A program made the translations under genes and the position numbers. The notes under the pieces are model-generated. The model did not search any database. It worked only from the letters and a program-made list of their open reading frames with translations, and was not told where the DNA came from. Positions 11,821 to 22,379 of a DNA stretch of 64,000 nucleotides are shown here, piece after piece. This DNA comes from Cephalotus follicularis (taxonomy: Eukaryota; Streptophyta; Magnoliopsida; Oxalidales; Cephalotaceae). The number at the start of each line of letters is the position of its first letter. Position 1 is the stretch's first letter. Where the stretch lies: assembly GCA_001972305.1 (NCBI GenBank), contig BDDD01000170.1, forward strand, positions 140,044 through 204,043, given 5' to 3'.

Positions 11821-12830
11821 CTCAGGCAAAACAGGCTTCGGGCCTCATGTTACTCCCCTGACTGGCAGACTGACTAGATCTATTCTTTGGTGACTTTGAT
11901 GGTGAACCGCTACCTGCCATTTCGATGATGCTGGCCTAGACTAAGTAGAAGTCTGTTTACTCTGCTCTGCTCGGGCCCTCTCGGCCCGGTCTTCACTCAA
12001 CACACTCTCTATCAACCTCACCTTTTGGGCGACCTCCACAAAAGTACCCAGCTCCATAACTCTAATCCGAGACTGAAGATCCGGTCGCAGGCCTCTCAAA
12101 AACCTTCGAATCTTCTTTTCTTCGTCTTCCACCAAATAGGCTGAATGCCTGGCAAGCTCCACAAATCTGGATTGATACTCAGCCACTGTCATCTCACCCT
12201 AACGTAGCTCCAAGAGCTCTGTCTCTCTCCTTTCCCGCTCGATCTGGGGTACATAAATAGCTAGGAACTCCTCCTCAAACCCCTCCCGAGTACTAACAAC
12301 TTTGGTGACCTCCCATTTAGCTTTGACCATTTCCCACCAGTGAGTGGCCTCACCCCATAATCAGTACACAGAAAATCTCAGTTTCTGTCTGTCAGTGCAT
12401 TCCATCACTTCGAAGATCTTCTCTAGGTCCTGTAGTCATCTCTCTGCAACAGTGGCTTCGAGCTCCCCCTTGAAACTAGGAGGACTCTGTCTCATGAACC
12501 TCTCAAGGTTCCTTCCGAATCGATCACCGTCATCATGTACACCCTGAGCAGGAGCCATCTGCTAAGGCTGAGCTTGAGCGTACAATCTTTGCATCTCCTC
12601 CATGTTCGCTACATTAGCAGCCATCTACTGCTGATTAGCAGCTATCTGCTGCTGGAAATAGTCAGCGATGCGGTCCATCGAATCTCTCGCATCAGGTGCC
12701 GCCTCCAGAACATTCATGTTGGCAGCCCCCTGTCAAACATTATTCATTGGATCTCCCCCAAGATTTACCTCCTCGAGAACATCCTCATAAACAACTCTAC
12801 GCCTTTCGCGTCTTCTTCGACCGTCCATAT
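11821..12830 (-). pseudogene. Gypsy C gag remnant
   Basis: The gag probably begins at a minus-strand ATG near 12826 in an arginine-rich segment (MDGRRRRERRRVVYED). It continues through a retrotransposon gag core, whose clearest part is 11941-12192 (MTVAEYQSRFVELARHSAYLV, KIRRFLRGLRPDLQSRI). Fossil; broken. Confidence 0.8.
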
Positions 12831-13048
12831 GTTCCTACAATAGAACAACATTAACCATCAGGAACAATCTTAAATAATTAATGAACTTTCCCTAAAGGAA
12901 CACTTATTTAATTGCCAAGGATAGTATCCTAGCTAAGCATATAATGGTTATACACTTTGATACCATTGTGTGGTATCAAATCAGTTGATTGCCGAGGATA
13001 GTGTCCCAGTGATAGCCCATAATTAAATATAGGCTCTTATACCATGTC
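12831..13048 (-). other. Gypsy C leader and primer binding site
   Basis: Short non-coding leader. On the minus strand TGGTATAAGAGCC (complement of 13032-13044) is a one-base variant of the usual tRNA-Met primer site, four bases from the LTR end at 13049. A second related sequence, a perfect gataccattgtgtggtatc hairpin-like stretch, is seen at 12959-12977. Confidence 0.75.
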
Positions 13049-15503
13049 TGTCACACCCCGTTTCATTGACAACATAAAGGTCAGGAAATTTAACATAAAT
13101 ATTCAGCTTACGCAATTACGGTAAATTTAAAACTTTAAATACCATTAACATCTTGCGGAAGCATTTAATAATAAGCTGAAAGTAAGCCGAATCATGCATC
13201 CCATACCACATGATTCCATCATTTAATATAGTTAAACCATTGTCAACTGCCCTCTAACGGAGCGTGATCAAAGTCGATTAACATCAATAATACAGTAATC
13301 CGAAATAAAACATGTTTTAATACATTGTTTAACATTTATTCAAGTAGCTAAAACTCCATCTCCCCTTCGATTCGGTCGCGCACGGTCGATATCCCAGTCA
13401 CTGCATCAATCTGTGATAGTAGTGGTTAGCCTTTGTCCTCACTCGGCTAAATCATAAGTGTAACTTAGGGTCAATGATAATAAATGTCATGAAATGAATG
13501 CATCCATGATGCAATATACAATATATCACAATACATATATACATATATGTATCTATACCAGTATGTGCAACCATGCCAAGTGGCTACAACCATCAAATCA
13601 TCAATCATTTCTCACTGGACAACCAAATCAAATCAATTCAATTCAAATCAATTCAAATCAACTGTACAAAGAGCGCCGCCATCTCCTGGCCCCGACGTCG
13701 TACTCTTACTTCGACCACCGACTCCCGGGTCATGAAGCAAGGCAACGAATCAGACTCATGATGCTCGCACTCTGCGTATAGAAACCATGGTACCCCGTGT
13801 TACTTGCACTCAATGTTTAGTACCATTGTATTTGGGTGTCCCTAGCCATCTCCTGTCCCCTAGGTGAACATCCCCACCACTAGTCATCGACGACACTCCG
13901 TCACCCCAGCCAGTACGGTATCAATCACAATCAATAAATCAATTCAAATCTAATCGTTTCGAAGTAGTTTATAAGATACTGGAAACAATACATTTATTTT
14001 AAAATGTATTTCATCTTTGAAACCATGTTTTAATCCATCAAAAACATACATTTATCAAAATATACATTTTCATATCAAATAATAGTTTGCATAAAATCTT
14101 ATACACATTTCTAAAATGAAAAAAACACTTTAGAATCATTCGTATTTCAATCATCAATTAATTTCATGTCAAAATGTGATGCAAACATATGCTCAAAATG
14201 TAAGTCAGTCCCTCAATAGTCGGCTGCCCTTTCATGACAGTCGGCTATTTCCTCATGACAGTCGGCTATTTCCTTTAAACAGTCGGCTGTCCCGTATTTG
14301 GCAGTCGATTGCCTCCCTTAACAGTCGGCTGTCTCATTTTGATAGTCGGCTGCCCCCTTAACAGTCGGCTGTCTCTACACGACAGTCGGCTGTTTTGTGA
14401 ACGGTACTCACCTTCTACCTCGCCACTCACCCCAGTATTGCCACCTCATCAAATCTGGGTGAAGTGACACGTGGACAGTCGACTGTCATCCCAAACAGTT
14501 GGCTGTGCCACTAATCAGTCGGCTGCCTTCTCTTGGCAGTCGGCTAGTCATACATCAGGAGAAAACCTCCATTAAAGCACATGAACTATCAACTGGCTCC
14601 TTAGCAGAGTCGGCTATTTCCCTCGAGCAGTCAGCTGTTCGCACTGAACAGTCGACTGGTAGCCTTGAACAGTCGGCTCTCATCTTTAGATAGTCGACTG
14701 GTCCTACGCGCTGTGCACAAAACAACAGAAAATATACGCAATCATATATCCAAATTCAAATGCAACAGAGAATTTATCATCATCAACACATTTCATGCTC
14801 ATATCACAGTCCATTGCATGCATTTCATTCATAAGCGTCCATTATAACGGAACTTAAATCACAATTATGAAAATTTCCCTACCTTTGAATTCCAAGTTAG
14901 GAATTGCAAGGCACCTCTTTAAGTTCCAATCCGAAGCGTTCAAAGCTCCTAGGTCTGGCCAACGACTCCAACAGGTCCTGTTCTTGCCGCTGGTTCGAGC
15001 CTCCAAGCCCTCAGCTCAAAACAAAGCACCTTGGATCAACAACACACTCACTTCCTCCTCTTTCTCTCCACTCATTTATTCTCTCTTTTCCTCTCTGCGA
15101 AAGTGGTAAAGATGGGATAGGAAAAGGTGTGTGTTTATGGAGAAACACATCTCTCTCTCTTCTGTCGACATATCCCATTAAAACACCCACTTTCTGTCAC
15201 GCCAGGCCTGGCAGCATGTTATGCCGTCTGACCTGTGGCAGTCGGCTGCTTTGCTTGGCAGTCAGCTGCCTCTGCCGACACTTTCAGCCGGCTGTTTCCT
15301 CAGCAGACAGCTGGTACACTCAAGGGTGTCCAGTCGGCTGTCTCTCACAGACAGTCGGCTGCCCACCCTATTCAACACACTTTACTCATCCTTACATGCA
15401 AACTTTAACATACAAGATGGGAAATTCATGATTCTCATCAATTCAAAGCGTAATTTACATTGGAAATACAATATTACACTTAATGAAAATCCCGGGCGTG
15501 ACA
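13049..15503 (-). repeat. 5' LTR of gypsy element C (2.45 kb)
   Basis: On the minus strand it runs from TGTCACGCCCGGG at 15503 to GGGGTGTGACA at 13049, so both ends have the inverted TGTCAC/GTGACA form. The primer site follows directly. It contains a dense cluster of a short repeated motif at 14210-15370 (separate entry). Several frames of 60-175 codons inside it show no domain and are treated as chance. Confidence 0.88.
14210..15370. repeat. CAGTCGGCTG motif cluster inside LTR of element C
   Basis: Some 25 copies of a near-palindromic ten-base motif, CAGTCGGCTG, with single-base variants such as CAGTCGACTG, CAGTCAGCTG and CAGCCGGCTG. In the first block (about 14215-14395) they recur every ~20-30 bp; further blocks are at 14471-14545, 14600-14700 and 15235-15365. 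The spacers between them are not conserved. Confidence 0.9.
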
Positions 15504-15504
15504 A

Positions 15505-15661
15505 TGTTCGTTGGCATTTATTGGGACCTTTTGGACTTAACTTAGGGCATCCGATTGGTTGGGAATTAACCAACTGAGAGAATTTTAAAATTAATCGGCC
15601 CTTAACCTCTAAGTCCGAATTGTAAAGTCTTTCGCTGCACCCGAGTCGTGAATTCCCAACA
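15505..15661 (+). repeat. Remaining part of copia D 5' LTR
   Basis: The LTR ends in cccaaca at 15661, two bases before the tRNA-Met primer site. Visible start is tgttcgttgg at 15505, right beside the end of element C. Either this is a very short LTR (157 bp) or, more likely, C inserted into a longer one. The copia LTR of element E also starts TGTTCG. Confidence 0.6.
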
Positions 15662-17033
15662 AGTGGTATCAGAGCGTGTTAATCGACTACAATCAAACCT
15701 CAATTTGATGTTTGATGGATGGTTGATGGCATATGTGTTTGACTGATTTGAGTATTCCTACTTTTAGTGGGAGTTGCTTGTTCGCTAGGCTGATGAAATC
15801 GACGTACAATCGAATGCCAAATTGTTACGTGTTTATTCAATTATATATCGGTGATATTTTTGAATTTCTTATGCATACTGGTAGGCTTGGGAATCGGATT
15901 AGCATTGTGTTTTCTCTGTGTCTTCGATTTAATTGCTTTTTTACTATTCATGGAATTCAATCGGTCTGCAATAAGGCTGCCTGCGTGCGCCCTTTTTCTT
16001 TTCTTGTTCTTTTATTCTTAGAGTAGAATTCTCTTCTCCCTAAATTGTATTTCTTTTCTTTTAATTGTACATATGGCTGTAAATTGAAGAAAGGAGATAA
16101 TGAAGTTTGAAGAGGAGATCAAGAAGATTCTAATAGCTGTTGAAGGCCATGTATGCGTGGTAGCAATTGTAACAGAGTTAATTAAATTAGTTCACCTAGG
16201 AAGACTTAGTGGTCACGTTGGCTCGCGTCATCACTTGTAGCTTATGTCCCAAGTCAGGCCTTTTTTTTAGGATGTATGAGATGTTTTTTGTTTCTTTTAA
16301 CAATACAAACACATCTAAGCATGTTAAGCCATCCAAACGGATTGGAAGATTAAAATTAATCTAAAACAGCTTTTGGTAATTTGTAAAATTGATGAGACCA
16401 AATCCCTCCAACTTACAAATATTAAGTCTATAAGCGGTGGGGCAAATGGCTGCCCTATCGTTGGCCTTCCATGAACATCGTTGAATGGTGTGGAAATATT
16501 AAGGATAGCACCAGCCTCCGCTAAGGTCTCCCGTATGACCGTTTCTATTCATTTTCAGTGTGAGGTACACTGGAAGGAAATAACCATGTTTTGGTACTCT
16601 GACACACTCCCAGGTGGGTATCAAAATCGGTTCATTTCTTTGAGGGTAGTGGGTCTGACTTACACTGGGTTCTTATGGTTTTGTCTTGCCTTCCGCTGAA
16701 ACCATAAGGGCCGGTAGGCCAAATCTTGTATCGGATATTACATATGGGTGAGAGGTCCTAATGTAAATTGGTATTCATAGCTACCTATCTTGGTTTTATG
16801 GTTTGTCATGCCCTAAGCTGAGGCCATGATATTCGAGATAGATTCCGATCCCCACTAAGAAGTGAGAGGCTTCCTGAATTGCACATGGGGGCGTGGGATA
16901 CGATTTGAATTGTGGGAGGAACAATAATTTCTAAAGACCAAGTATTATGGTAATAATGTAATTGGAATAATCTGCTAATAGAATCTCTTTTTGTTTCCTC
17001 TTATATAGGTTGTGTTCACCATATTCTGCTATA
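15662..17033 (+). other. Copia D leader region
   Basis: About 1.37 kb between the primer site and gag with no convincing coding frame. It includes two weakly similar segments with 'ggttttgtcttgcc' and 'ggtttgtcatgcc' wording around 16676 and 16800, which look like decayed leader repeats. Frames at 15733-16026 and 16481-16699 show no known domain. Confidence 0.6.
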
Positions 17034-17936
17034 ATGTCGGTTGGCTCAGCACTATCACGCGTACTTCAAACTAATAAGCTCACGGGTCCTAATTTCTTGG
17101 ACTTGTAACGCAACCAACGCTTGCACTCACGAGCATGAATCTTGCTCATGTCATGACGGAGAGCCCCCCTAGACTGGGAGCCAATCCGTCAGAAGAGTAA
17201 AAGGCCAAGAGGGCCAAATGGTTAGATGAGGACGAGCAAGCTCATCGCTTAGAGATTTCGGGTATGGTCCCAGAATTGTAAAGACAACACGAGACACTTG
17301 ATACCGTATACTTCTCCATCTTCAGGAGTTGTATGGATCCCGTCGAGGACCGAGAGGTTTAACTTGTCCCGTCAGCTCTTCTGCATGAACATGGCCGAGG
17401 GATCTTTAGTCCACACACATGGATTGAAGATGATAGATCTTGTTGAGCAGCTAGCTCAGTTAGATCTTACCATGGATAATGACTTCTACATTGACCTAGT
17501 TTTATCATCTATCCCTAGGTCATACTCCAAGTTCATCACAAATGTTCACATGAACAAGGTGGATACTAATCTGCCTGAACTTGTGGAAATTCTTCGTACG
17601 GCCGAAGTAGACATGGGACACAGTAAGTCCAAGTCTGATGTGATGCTTCTCCAATCTAGTTCTTCCAGGATAGCTTCGAGAGGGAGCGGATCGAGAGGAT
17701 CCAAGTCCAAGGGCAAGGCGTCCATGAAACCTAAAGGGAAGAAGAAGAACAAAGAGAGAAGACAAGCTGCGCCGACGGGGCCAGTGGTTGGGGATCAATT
17801 CTGGACACCATATGTCAACTATAGGATGATGACTGCTGCTTCTATTGTGGGAAGCATGGGCATTGGAGATCACAGTGCAGTGAGTTCCAAAAGTCCAAAT
17901 CTAGAGGTGCCTCAGGGCAGGTACTTTCATGATTGA
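17034..17936 (+). pseudogene. Copia D gag remnant
   Basis: Starts with an ATG at 17034 in a typical copia gag opening (ALSRVLQTNKLTGPNFLDL). The later part (17298-17936) has the UBN2-type gag content: LVEQLAQLDLTMDNDFYIDL, LSSIPRSYSKFITNV, LPELVEILRTAEVDM, then a lysine/serine-rich basic tail. The matching region of element E (36417-36911) has the same order and ends in a zinc knuckle. Fossil; broken. Confidence 0.82.
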
Positions 17937-18370
17937 GCTTTTTTCTAGCTACCAATGTTAGTTCAACTTGGGTTTTGGATCCGGGTTATGGTACTAACAT
18001 TTGTAACTCTTTGCAGTGTCTAAGAGGAGCTAGACAGCTGAGAGAGGCTGAAGCATTGGACTTGCGTCTAGGTGATGGATCGAGGATTCACACCACGGCA
18101 ATAGGCATTTTTGAATTGTTTTTGGGAAATGGCCATGTGATTAAACTTGATCCTTGTTATTTTGTAAAGAACTTGGTTAGAAACATTGTATCAGTTTCTT
18201 ATTTGTATAAGATGGACATGGAGCTCACTTTTTCTACATATGGCTGTAGACTTACGCAAAACGATGTTCTTTTATGTGAGGGACACATTGACAATGGGAT
18301 GTATGTTTTAAATACTAATGCACAAATGGCTTTAACAATTCAAACTGGAACAAGCACTAAAAGACAATGA
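17937..18370 (+). pseudogene. Copia D protease and pre-integrase remnant
   Basis: WVLDPGYGTNICNSLQ occupies the position of the copia protease active site. It is followed by LRLGDGSRIHTTAIGIF, LDPCYFVKNLVRNIVSVSYL and LTFSTYGC, all standard for the plant copia protease region. It leads into the pre-integrase segment of the next stretch. Fossil; broken. Confidence 0.85.
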
Positions 18371-19462
18371 GAGATAAGCGATGCAAACCCTTCATACATA
18401 TGGCATTGTAGATTAGGTCATCCTAATCGGGGTAGACTAACACGCTTGGTTAAGGATGGTCTTTTCGACATCCAGGACATGGAGTCCTTTCCAGAGTGCG
18501 AGCCATGTCTTATTGGCAAGATGACCAAATCACCATTCTTCGGGGTAGGAAAAAGGGCTTTGGACATACTGGTTCTTGTCCACACCGACGTCTGCGGACC
18601 TATGTCAATCAATGCTATTGGAGGTTTTCCCTACTTCATCACCTTTGCCGATGACTTATCACCGTACGGTTATATGTTTCTGATGAAACACAAGCCTAAT
18701 GCGTTTGAGAGGTTCAAAGAATTCAGACTAGAAGTAGAAAAGTAAATGGGCAAACCCATCAAGATCCTCCAGTCGGATTGAGGTGGAGAATAACTATCTG
18801 CTGAATTCCTAGGTTATCTTAGGGATAACGGAATTCTCTCTCAATGGACGCCTCCTGGAACACCGCAGCATAAGGGTGTGTCCGAACGTAGGAATCAAAC
18901 TTTGATGAACATGGTCCGGTCCATGATGTCTTTCGTGGATCTTCCTATATCATTATGGGGTTATGCACTGCATGCGGCAGCGCACATCCTAAACTGGATT
19001 CCTTCAAAAACTGTCCCCTCCACTCTGTAAGAGGTGTACAAAGGGAGGAAACCCAGTCTAAACCATTTGAGGGTTTGGGACTTTCCAGCTTATGTGAGAA
19101 GGGCGGAACCTTCTAAGATTGAGGCACGAGCGGATCGTTGTCGGTTTGTGGGGTATCCTAATGAGACAAGAGGATACTTATTTTACCATCCTAGCGATAA
19201 AAATATATTTGTTTCGGGATATGATACATTCCTAGAGAAGGAATACCTGCTTGTAGGGAGCAATGGGAGCACAGTGGAGCTGAGAGAGCTGTCACCTGAT
19301 GAAAGCCCACAGGATGAGGAGGAATTAGAGGTTCAACCCTCTATAGACACAGTTGGGGAAGGTTCCCAACCTGAGAGTGGATCTCAATTAGGTGCTCCTT
19401 TAACGAGGAGATCAGGCAGAGTTCTAGTCCCTCCTGAGAGATATGGCTTTCTCATTGACTGA
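18371..19462 (+). pseudogene. Copia D integrase remnant
   Basis: The pre-integrase zinc-binding segment is visible around 18400-18545 (IWHCRLGHPN, LVKDGLFDIQDM, CEPCLIGKMTKSPF). The core follows with HTDVCGPMSINAIGGFPYF and FADDLSPYGYMFLMKHK. The C-terminal linker has LNHLRVWDFPAYVRRAEP, CRFVGYPNETRGYLFYHP and RRSGRVLVPPERYGFLI. It ends at the satellite junction. Fossil; broken. Confidence 0.87.
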
Positions 19463-19624
19463 ATGAAGGCTTAAATTGACTTTCTAGACACTAAACATGA
19501 GTCATTTCACCTCTAGCTGGCCAAATCACTTATATGTGCCACGGTTTAAGTGTTTGACTAAACACAGACACATATTACCTTCCTAAGTGTAAAACATAAG
19601 GACTTTGGCTCCTGGAAGGCCAAA
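19463..19624. repeat. Satellite fragment left of the CACTA element
   Basis: About 160 bp of the same satellite that fills 40712-64000 (tgaatgaaggcttaaattg, actttctagacac, gcacatattaccttcctaag variants). It joins copia D at the left and breaks off in ggaaggccaaa at the CACTA end. The sequence resumes in phase at 27041. Confidence 0.92.
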
Positions 19625-19639
19625 CAAAACAAGAAAACA

Positions 19640-19910
19640 GGCCTCTTGAAATGGATAAAATCTGTTTCAAAAGGCCTGTTTTTCCTTTTCAAAATATCTT
19701 TTGAAACAGTTTTGAAACGGAAAAATAGAATTTCAAAAAAGTGGCATGGCAAAAGCCTTTTTAAACGGATATATCCATTTCAAAAGGCACCCTTTTGAAA
19801 CGGTTCGGGTCCATCCGTTTCAAATGGTACCCTTTTGAAACGGGTAATCTGCCCGTTTCAAAATGGGACCTTGTTAAACGGTTTTACCCTAACCGTTTCA
19901 AAAGGTTAAT
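19640..19910. repeat. CACTA left subterminal repeat array
   Basis: About a dozen copies, in both orientations, of the 13-base motif CCGTTTCAAAAGG and its complement, often back to back as hairpins (around 19762-19910). Subterminal arrays of this sort are the transposase-binding sites of CACTA elements. The spacing is irregular and the copies carry single-base changes. Confidence 0.85.
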
Positions 19911-20154
19911 ATTTTTTTAAAAAATTCAATATGCCATGGATTTCACAAGCGAACAAAGTTTGATAGGCCAACAAAGTCACTGTCTTGAAATATATTAAGC
20001 AGACTCATTAGCATATTATAATTAAGGGTTAAATACCATGGATTTGACAGGCCAACAAAGTTTGACAAGTTTATCTACCTCTCTGGTAATTGTATTGGTA
20101 AAAAATTCTTATATGCATTGAGTGTACCTAACTAGTCAAGAAACAGAAACTTAC

Positions 20155-20828
20155 AACACTATTATCCGTTGCAAATCCAGATAAAACAAACATGAGGTAG
20201 AATGTGATTATGCACTCGACCACAAAAAACTGGATATCTGACCCTGCAGGATGTGTTCCTGCAAACACATCTTGCTTCCCATCGAACAGTAATCGTAGGG
20301 TTCCAGCTACTAGCGTTGAACCAAGAATTTGAGACGATACATAAGCCAGTACCTACATGGTAGAAGGGAATAAAAAATAAATCAAATTCATATATGAACA
20401 CATCTATTTAAAGATGAGTGATTTATTAGACTTAGGTTTAGATATGTGAAAAACAAAAAATAATAATAATTGAAGTGTAAAGAATCTCTGGAGTAATACA
20501 CATTTTGTGAGAATGTGAACATATAAAATGTCTTTCAACAATAGTTGACTAATCAAAATGTGCCAAGACTGCCTTTGAATTGGTTCTCTAATTATAATGT
20601 AGCAAAAACATAAATCAATAATAATACAACTCATTACATGTCAAAACAATTTCTTTGTTTGGACACAACCACCTAAGAGTCGGTTTAAGTAGTTTTACCT
20701 GCTTCTAGGGAAACCTCTTGCAGGTGGCAAAAGCAATGGTGACTGCAGGGTTAAAAGGGGCATCGGACATGTGGCCATCAGAGTAAACCAAGACCATCAC
20801 GGCTAGTCCCCAATCTCGCTCGATGAAC
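20155..20828 (-). pseudogene. NIP-type aquaporin gene fragment (two exons with intron)
   Basis: NIPs (nodulin-26-like intrinsic proteins) are membrane channels for water and small neutral solutes. Two adjacent exons are seen on the minus strand. Exon at 20699-20828: WGLAVMVLVYSDGHM, then the first pore motif in FNPAVTIAFATCKRFP, with a TAG where the family has Trp in FPWKQ. Exon at 20155-20352, exactly 66 codons and open: VLAYVSSQILGSTLVAGTL, LLFDGKQDVFAGTHPAGSD and ECIITFYLMFVLSGFATDN. The exons are bounded by AG and GTAAAA/GTAAGT splice signals, and the join falls where NIP genes have an intron (KQ/V). The usual SGAHFNPA is changed to SDAPFNPA. The first exon, much of exon two's 5' side and the second NPA half are missing. 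It lies within the CACTA element, so it is best read as a captured, decayed fragment. Confidence 0.88.
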
Positions 20829-21226
20829 CTAATTTAAGCATGAGGGATTATAAGGTTTCTATTATATGTGCATATTTCTTAGAAGAATTATAGTAAAACC
20901 ATTCCATATGCCCCACAAAACTTTGAATACTTTAAAACAATGCGAAAATATAGTTGATACTGAGAATTTAAAATTTTGAAAAGTTAACCAAAAAAAAATC
21001 CAGTACATGCTACAAAGGAGTCATCTTTTTTGGGATGCACCAAGCTTGCTTTAATAGAAAGCTTAAACGTTAGAAGAACAATGTTTGGCATAAAAACTTG
21101 CAGACATAACAAATGCAAAATCAACAAACTATTTCAGTAACTTGTTCAGTTCAAGAATGTCAAGCAAAGAGATTTGGCTTATCGTGTATTTCTTGATAAG
21201 CAATTGTATCACATAGCGTATAATAC
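20829..21226. other. Spacer between the two captured gene fragments
   Basis: AT-rich sequence without a recognisable exon. It holds either the intron flanks of the aquaporin and kinase pieces or the junction where the two captures were joined; I cannot place the junction. Confidence 0.5.
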
Positions 21227-21970
21227 TTGTGCAATTGAAGCAGAACCAAGAGGATCCACATAAAACCTTTCAAATACATTGCTGACACTTTGACTGAATT
21301 CCCTCTCTAGCACAGCTAGAACAACATCAAATGGCGTTAGGGGAGCTCGATCACACAGTGTGACAAGCCTTTTTACCCATGCAATCGGGGCCAAATCAGG
21401 CTTTCCAATAATTTGGGCAACCTAATTAAATCCTTCCCACATATTAAATAAGAATAATAACCATCATCATCAACCGATTGCACCTTTATGCTAAATTCAA
21501 GGATAAAAAAATGACAGAACCATTGAATTACAGTGAAAAAAAGGTGGAAAGTAAACAAAAAACACGAGACGTTTCGTCAAACAACTCAAGTCCATTTTCT
21601 TAACAATGTGAAAGAGTGTAAAAATACTTGTGCATGCGTATCGGAATTTTGCTATATTTGACCAAATACAAGAACAGGCAAAATAAAAACAAGTAGTAAT
21701 AACATTATCAAGAAATAGACCAACAAAAAAACCCAGATGAATTGATAAATGAAGCTAAAGAAAAAAATAATAAAGGTTCAAATGAATTGAAGAGAGAGAG
21801 AAAGAGATAGATAGAGAGAAGGAAATGAGAGATGCATGTACCTTGAGGAAAAACCCCCCAAGGTCATAGCACATAGCGTATATCTTCTCTGCAGCAACCT
21901 CATGCTGTCTTTCCCACATTGCCTCCTACTTTTGCACGTCTTTCTCAAAACTGACTCTAACTTGAAACAC
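21227..21970 (-). pseudogene. ABC1/UbiB-like (ABC1K) kinase gene fragment (two exons with intron)
   Basis: ABC1K proteins are atypical kinases of plastids and mitochondria. Two exons are visible on the minus strand. The first (21842-21970, 43 codons) reads VFQVRVSFEKDVQK, a TAG, then MWERQHEVAAEKIYAMCYDL and GGFFLK, ending at a GTACAT donor. The second (21227-21421, 65 codons, open) reads VAQIIGKPDLAPIAWVKRLV, LCDRAPLTPFDVV and the family hallmark VDPLGSASIAQ, ending at GTATTA. FFLK/VAQ is a natural exon junction. The N-terminus upstream and the kinase core after IAQV are missing; beyond it the frame runs into intron-like sequence and a stop. It lies next to the aquaporin piece, on the same strand, inside the CACTA element. 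Confidence 0.9.
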
Positions 21971-22034
21971 CTAACCAATAATGTTTATATATAAAAAAAC
22001 AAATATAACCGATCAAAGAAAAATACACAGTATA

Positions 22035-22078
<44 letters not shown>

Positions 22079-22379
22079 CGGAGATGGTGAGAGGAGAGAT
22101 TGTGTTCGTTATATATTTGGAGAAGAGAAGATTCCAGTACTCCACCGACGTCAGTGTTGAGATGGAGAGAGAGAAGATTTGTCGTTGGTGTTGAGAGAGA
22201 AGATGTTGTTGAGAGTGAGAGAGAAGATTGGAGACTGGAGATGTTAGGGATGTTGGAAAGGCTCTATAGGCATTGATGCAATTTTGGCATATTAGGGTTA
22301 AAGGTTGTATTTTAAAATTTTTGTTTGTCAAAGTCTCCACAGATTGAGACTTCCTTAAACCCTAGGTCCAAGATTACTT
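21971..22379. repeat. (GA)n microsatellite and possible 5' region of the kinase fragment
   Basis: A pure (GA) run of about 35 bp lies at 22037-22072, with further GA/GAGA-rich sequence to about 22225 and a shorter one at 21790-21820. CT-rich tracts of this sort on the minus strand are common in plant 5' untranslated regions, so this may be the captured leader of the kinase gene. The long minus-strand frame across it (serine/leucine repeats) is a by-product of the microsatellite. Confidence 0.65.

Larger units (their letters stand above)
8210..15503 (-). mobile_element. Gypsy element C (long LTR; 3' LTR reduced to a stub)
   Basis: A minus-strand Ty3/gypsy element with its 5' LTR at 13049-15503, a tRNA-Met-like primer site at 13032-13044, gag, protease, reverse transcriptase, RNase H and integrase. 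The polypurine tract (complement of tccaccccttctt) is at 8231-8243. Only about 20 bp of its 3' LTR survives (8210-8230, matching the start of the 5' LTR at 15503: TRTCACGCCCGGGATTTTC), because element B inserted there. C in turn sits against the truncated 5' LTR of copia element D. Fossil; broken in many places. Confidence 0.9.
15505..19462 (+). mobile_element. Copia element D (truncated at both ends)
   Basis: A plus-strand Ty1/copia element: the end of its 5' LTR (15505-15661), a primer site tggtatcagagc at 15664-15675, a ~1.4 kb leader, gag from about 17034, then protease and integrase in the copia order (integrase before RT). It stops in the linker after integrase at 19462, where satellite DNA begins; reverse transcriptase, RNase H and the 3' LTR are absent. 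The LTR is probably cut short by element C, which lies directly beside it. Fossil; several breaks. Confidence 0.88.

Noticed and set aside
14210-14400. CRISPR-like regular motif spacing in the C LTR
   Set aside because: Ten-base motifs with variable 10-20 bp spacers in a plant LTR are far too short and irregular for a CRISPR array.
14904-15431. A 175-codon frame in the LTR of element C
   Set aside because: It lies in LTR sequence and overlaps the CAGTCGGCTG cluster. Composition is low-information (Ser, Leu, Pro, Cys) and no domain is visible.
20155-21970. A working host gene (aquaporin or kinase)
   Set aside because: Each fragment has only two exons, each has one stop in its upstream exon, and both lack essential halves of the protein. 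They lie inside CACTA ends.
21957-22340. A 127-codon minus-strand frame with a long Ser-Leu repeat
   Set aside because: The Ser-Leu run is a translation of the (GA)n microsatellite; no family resemblance outside it.
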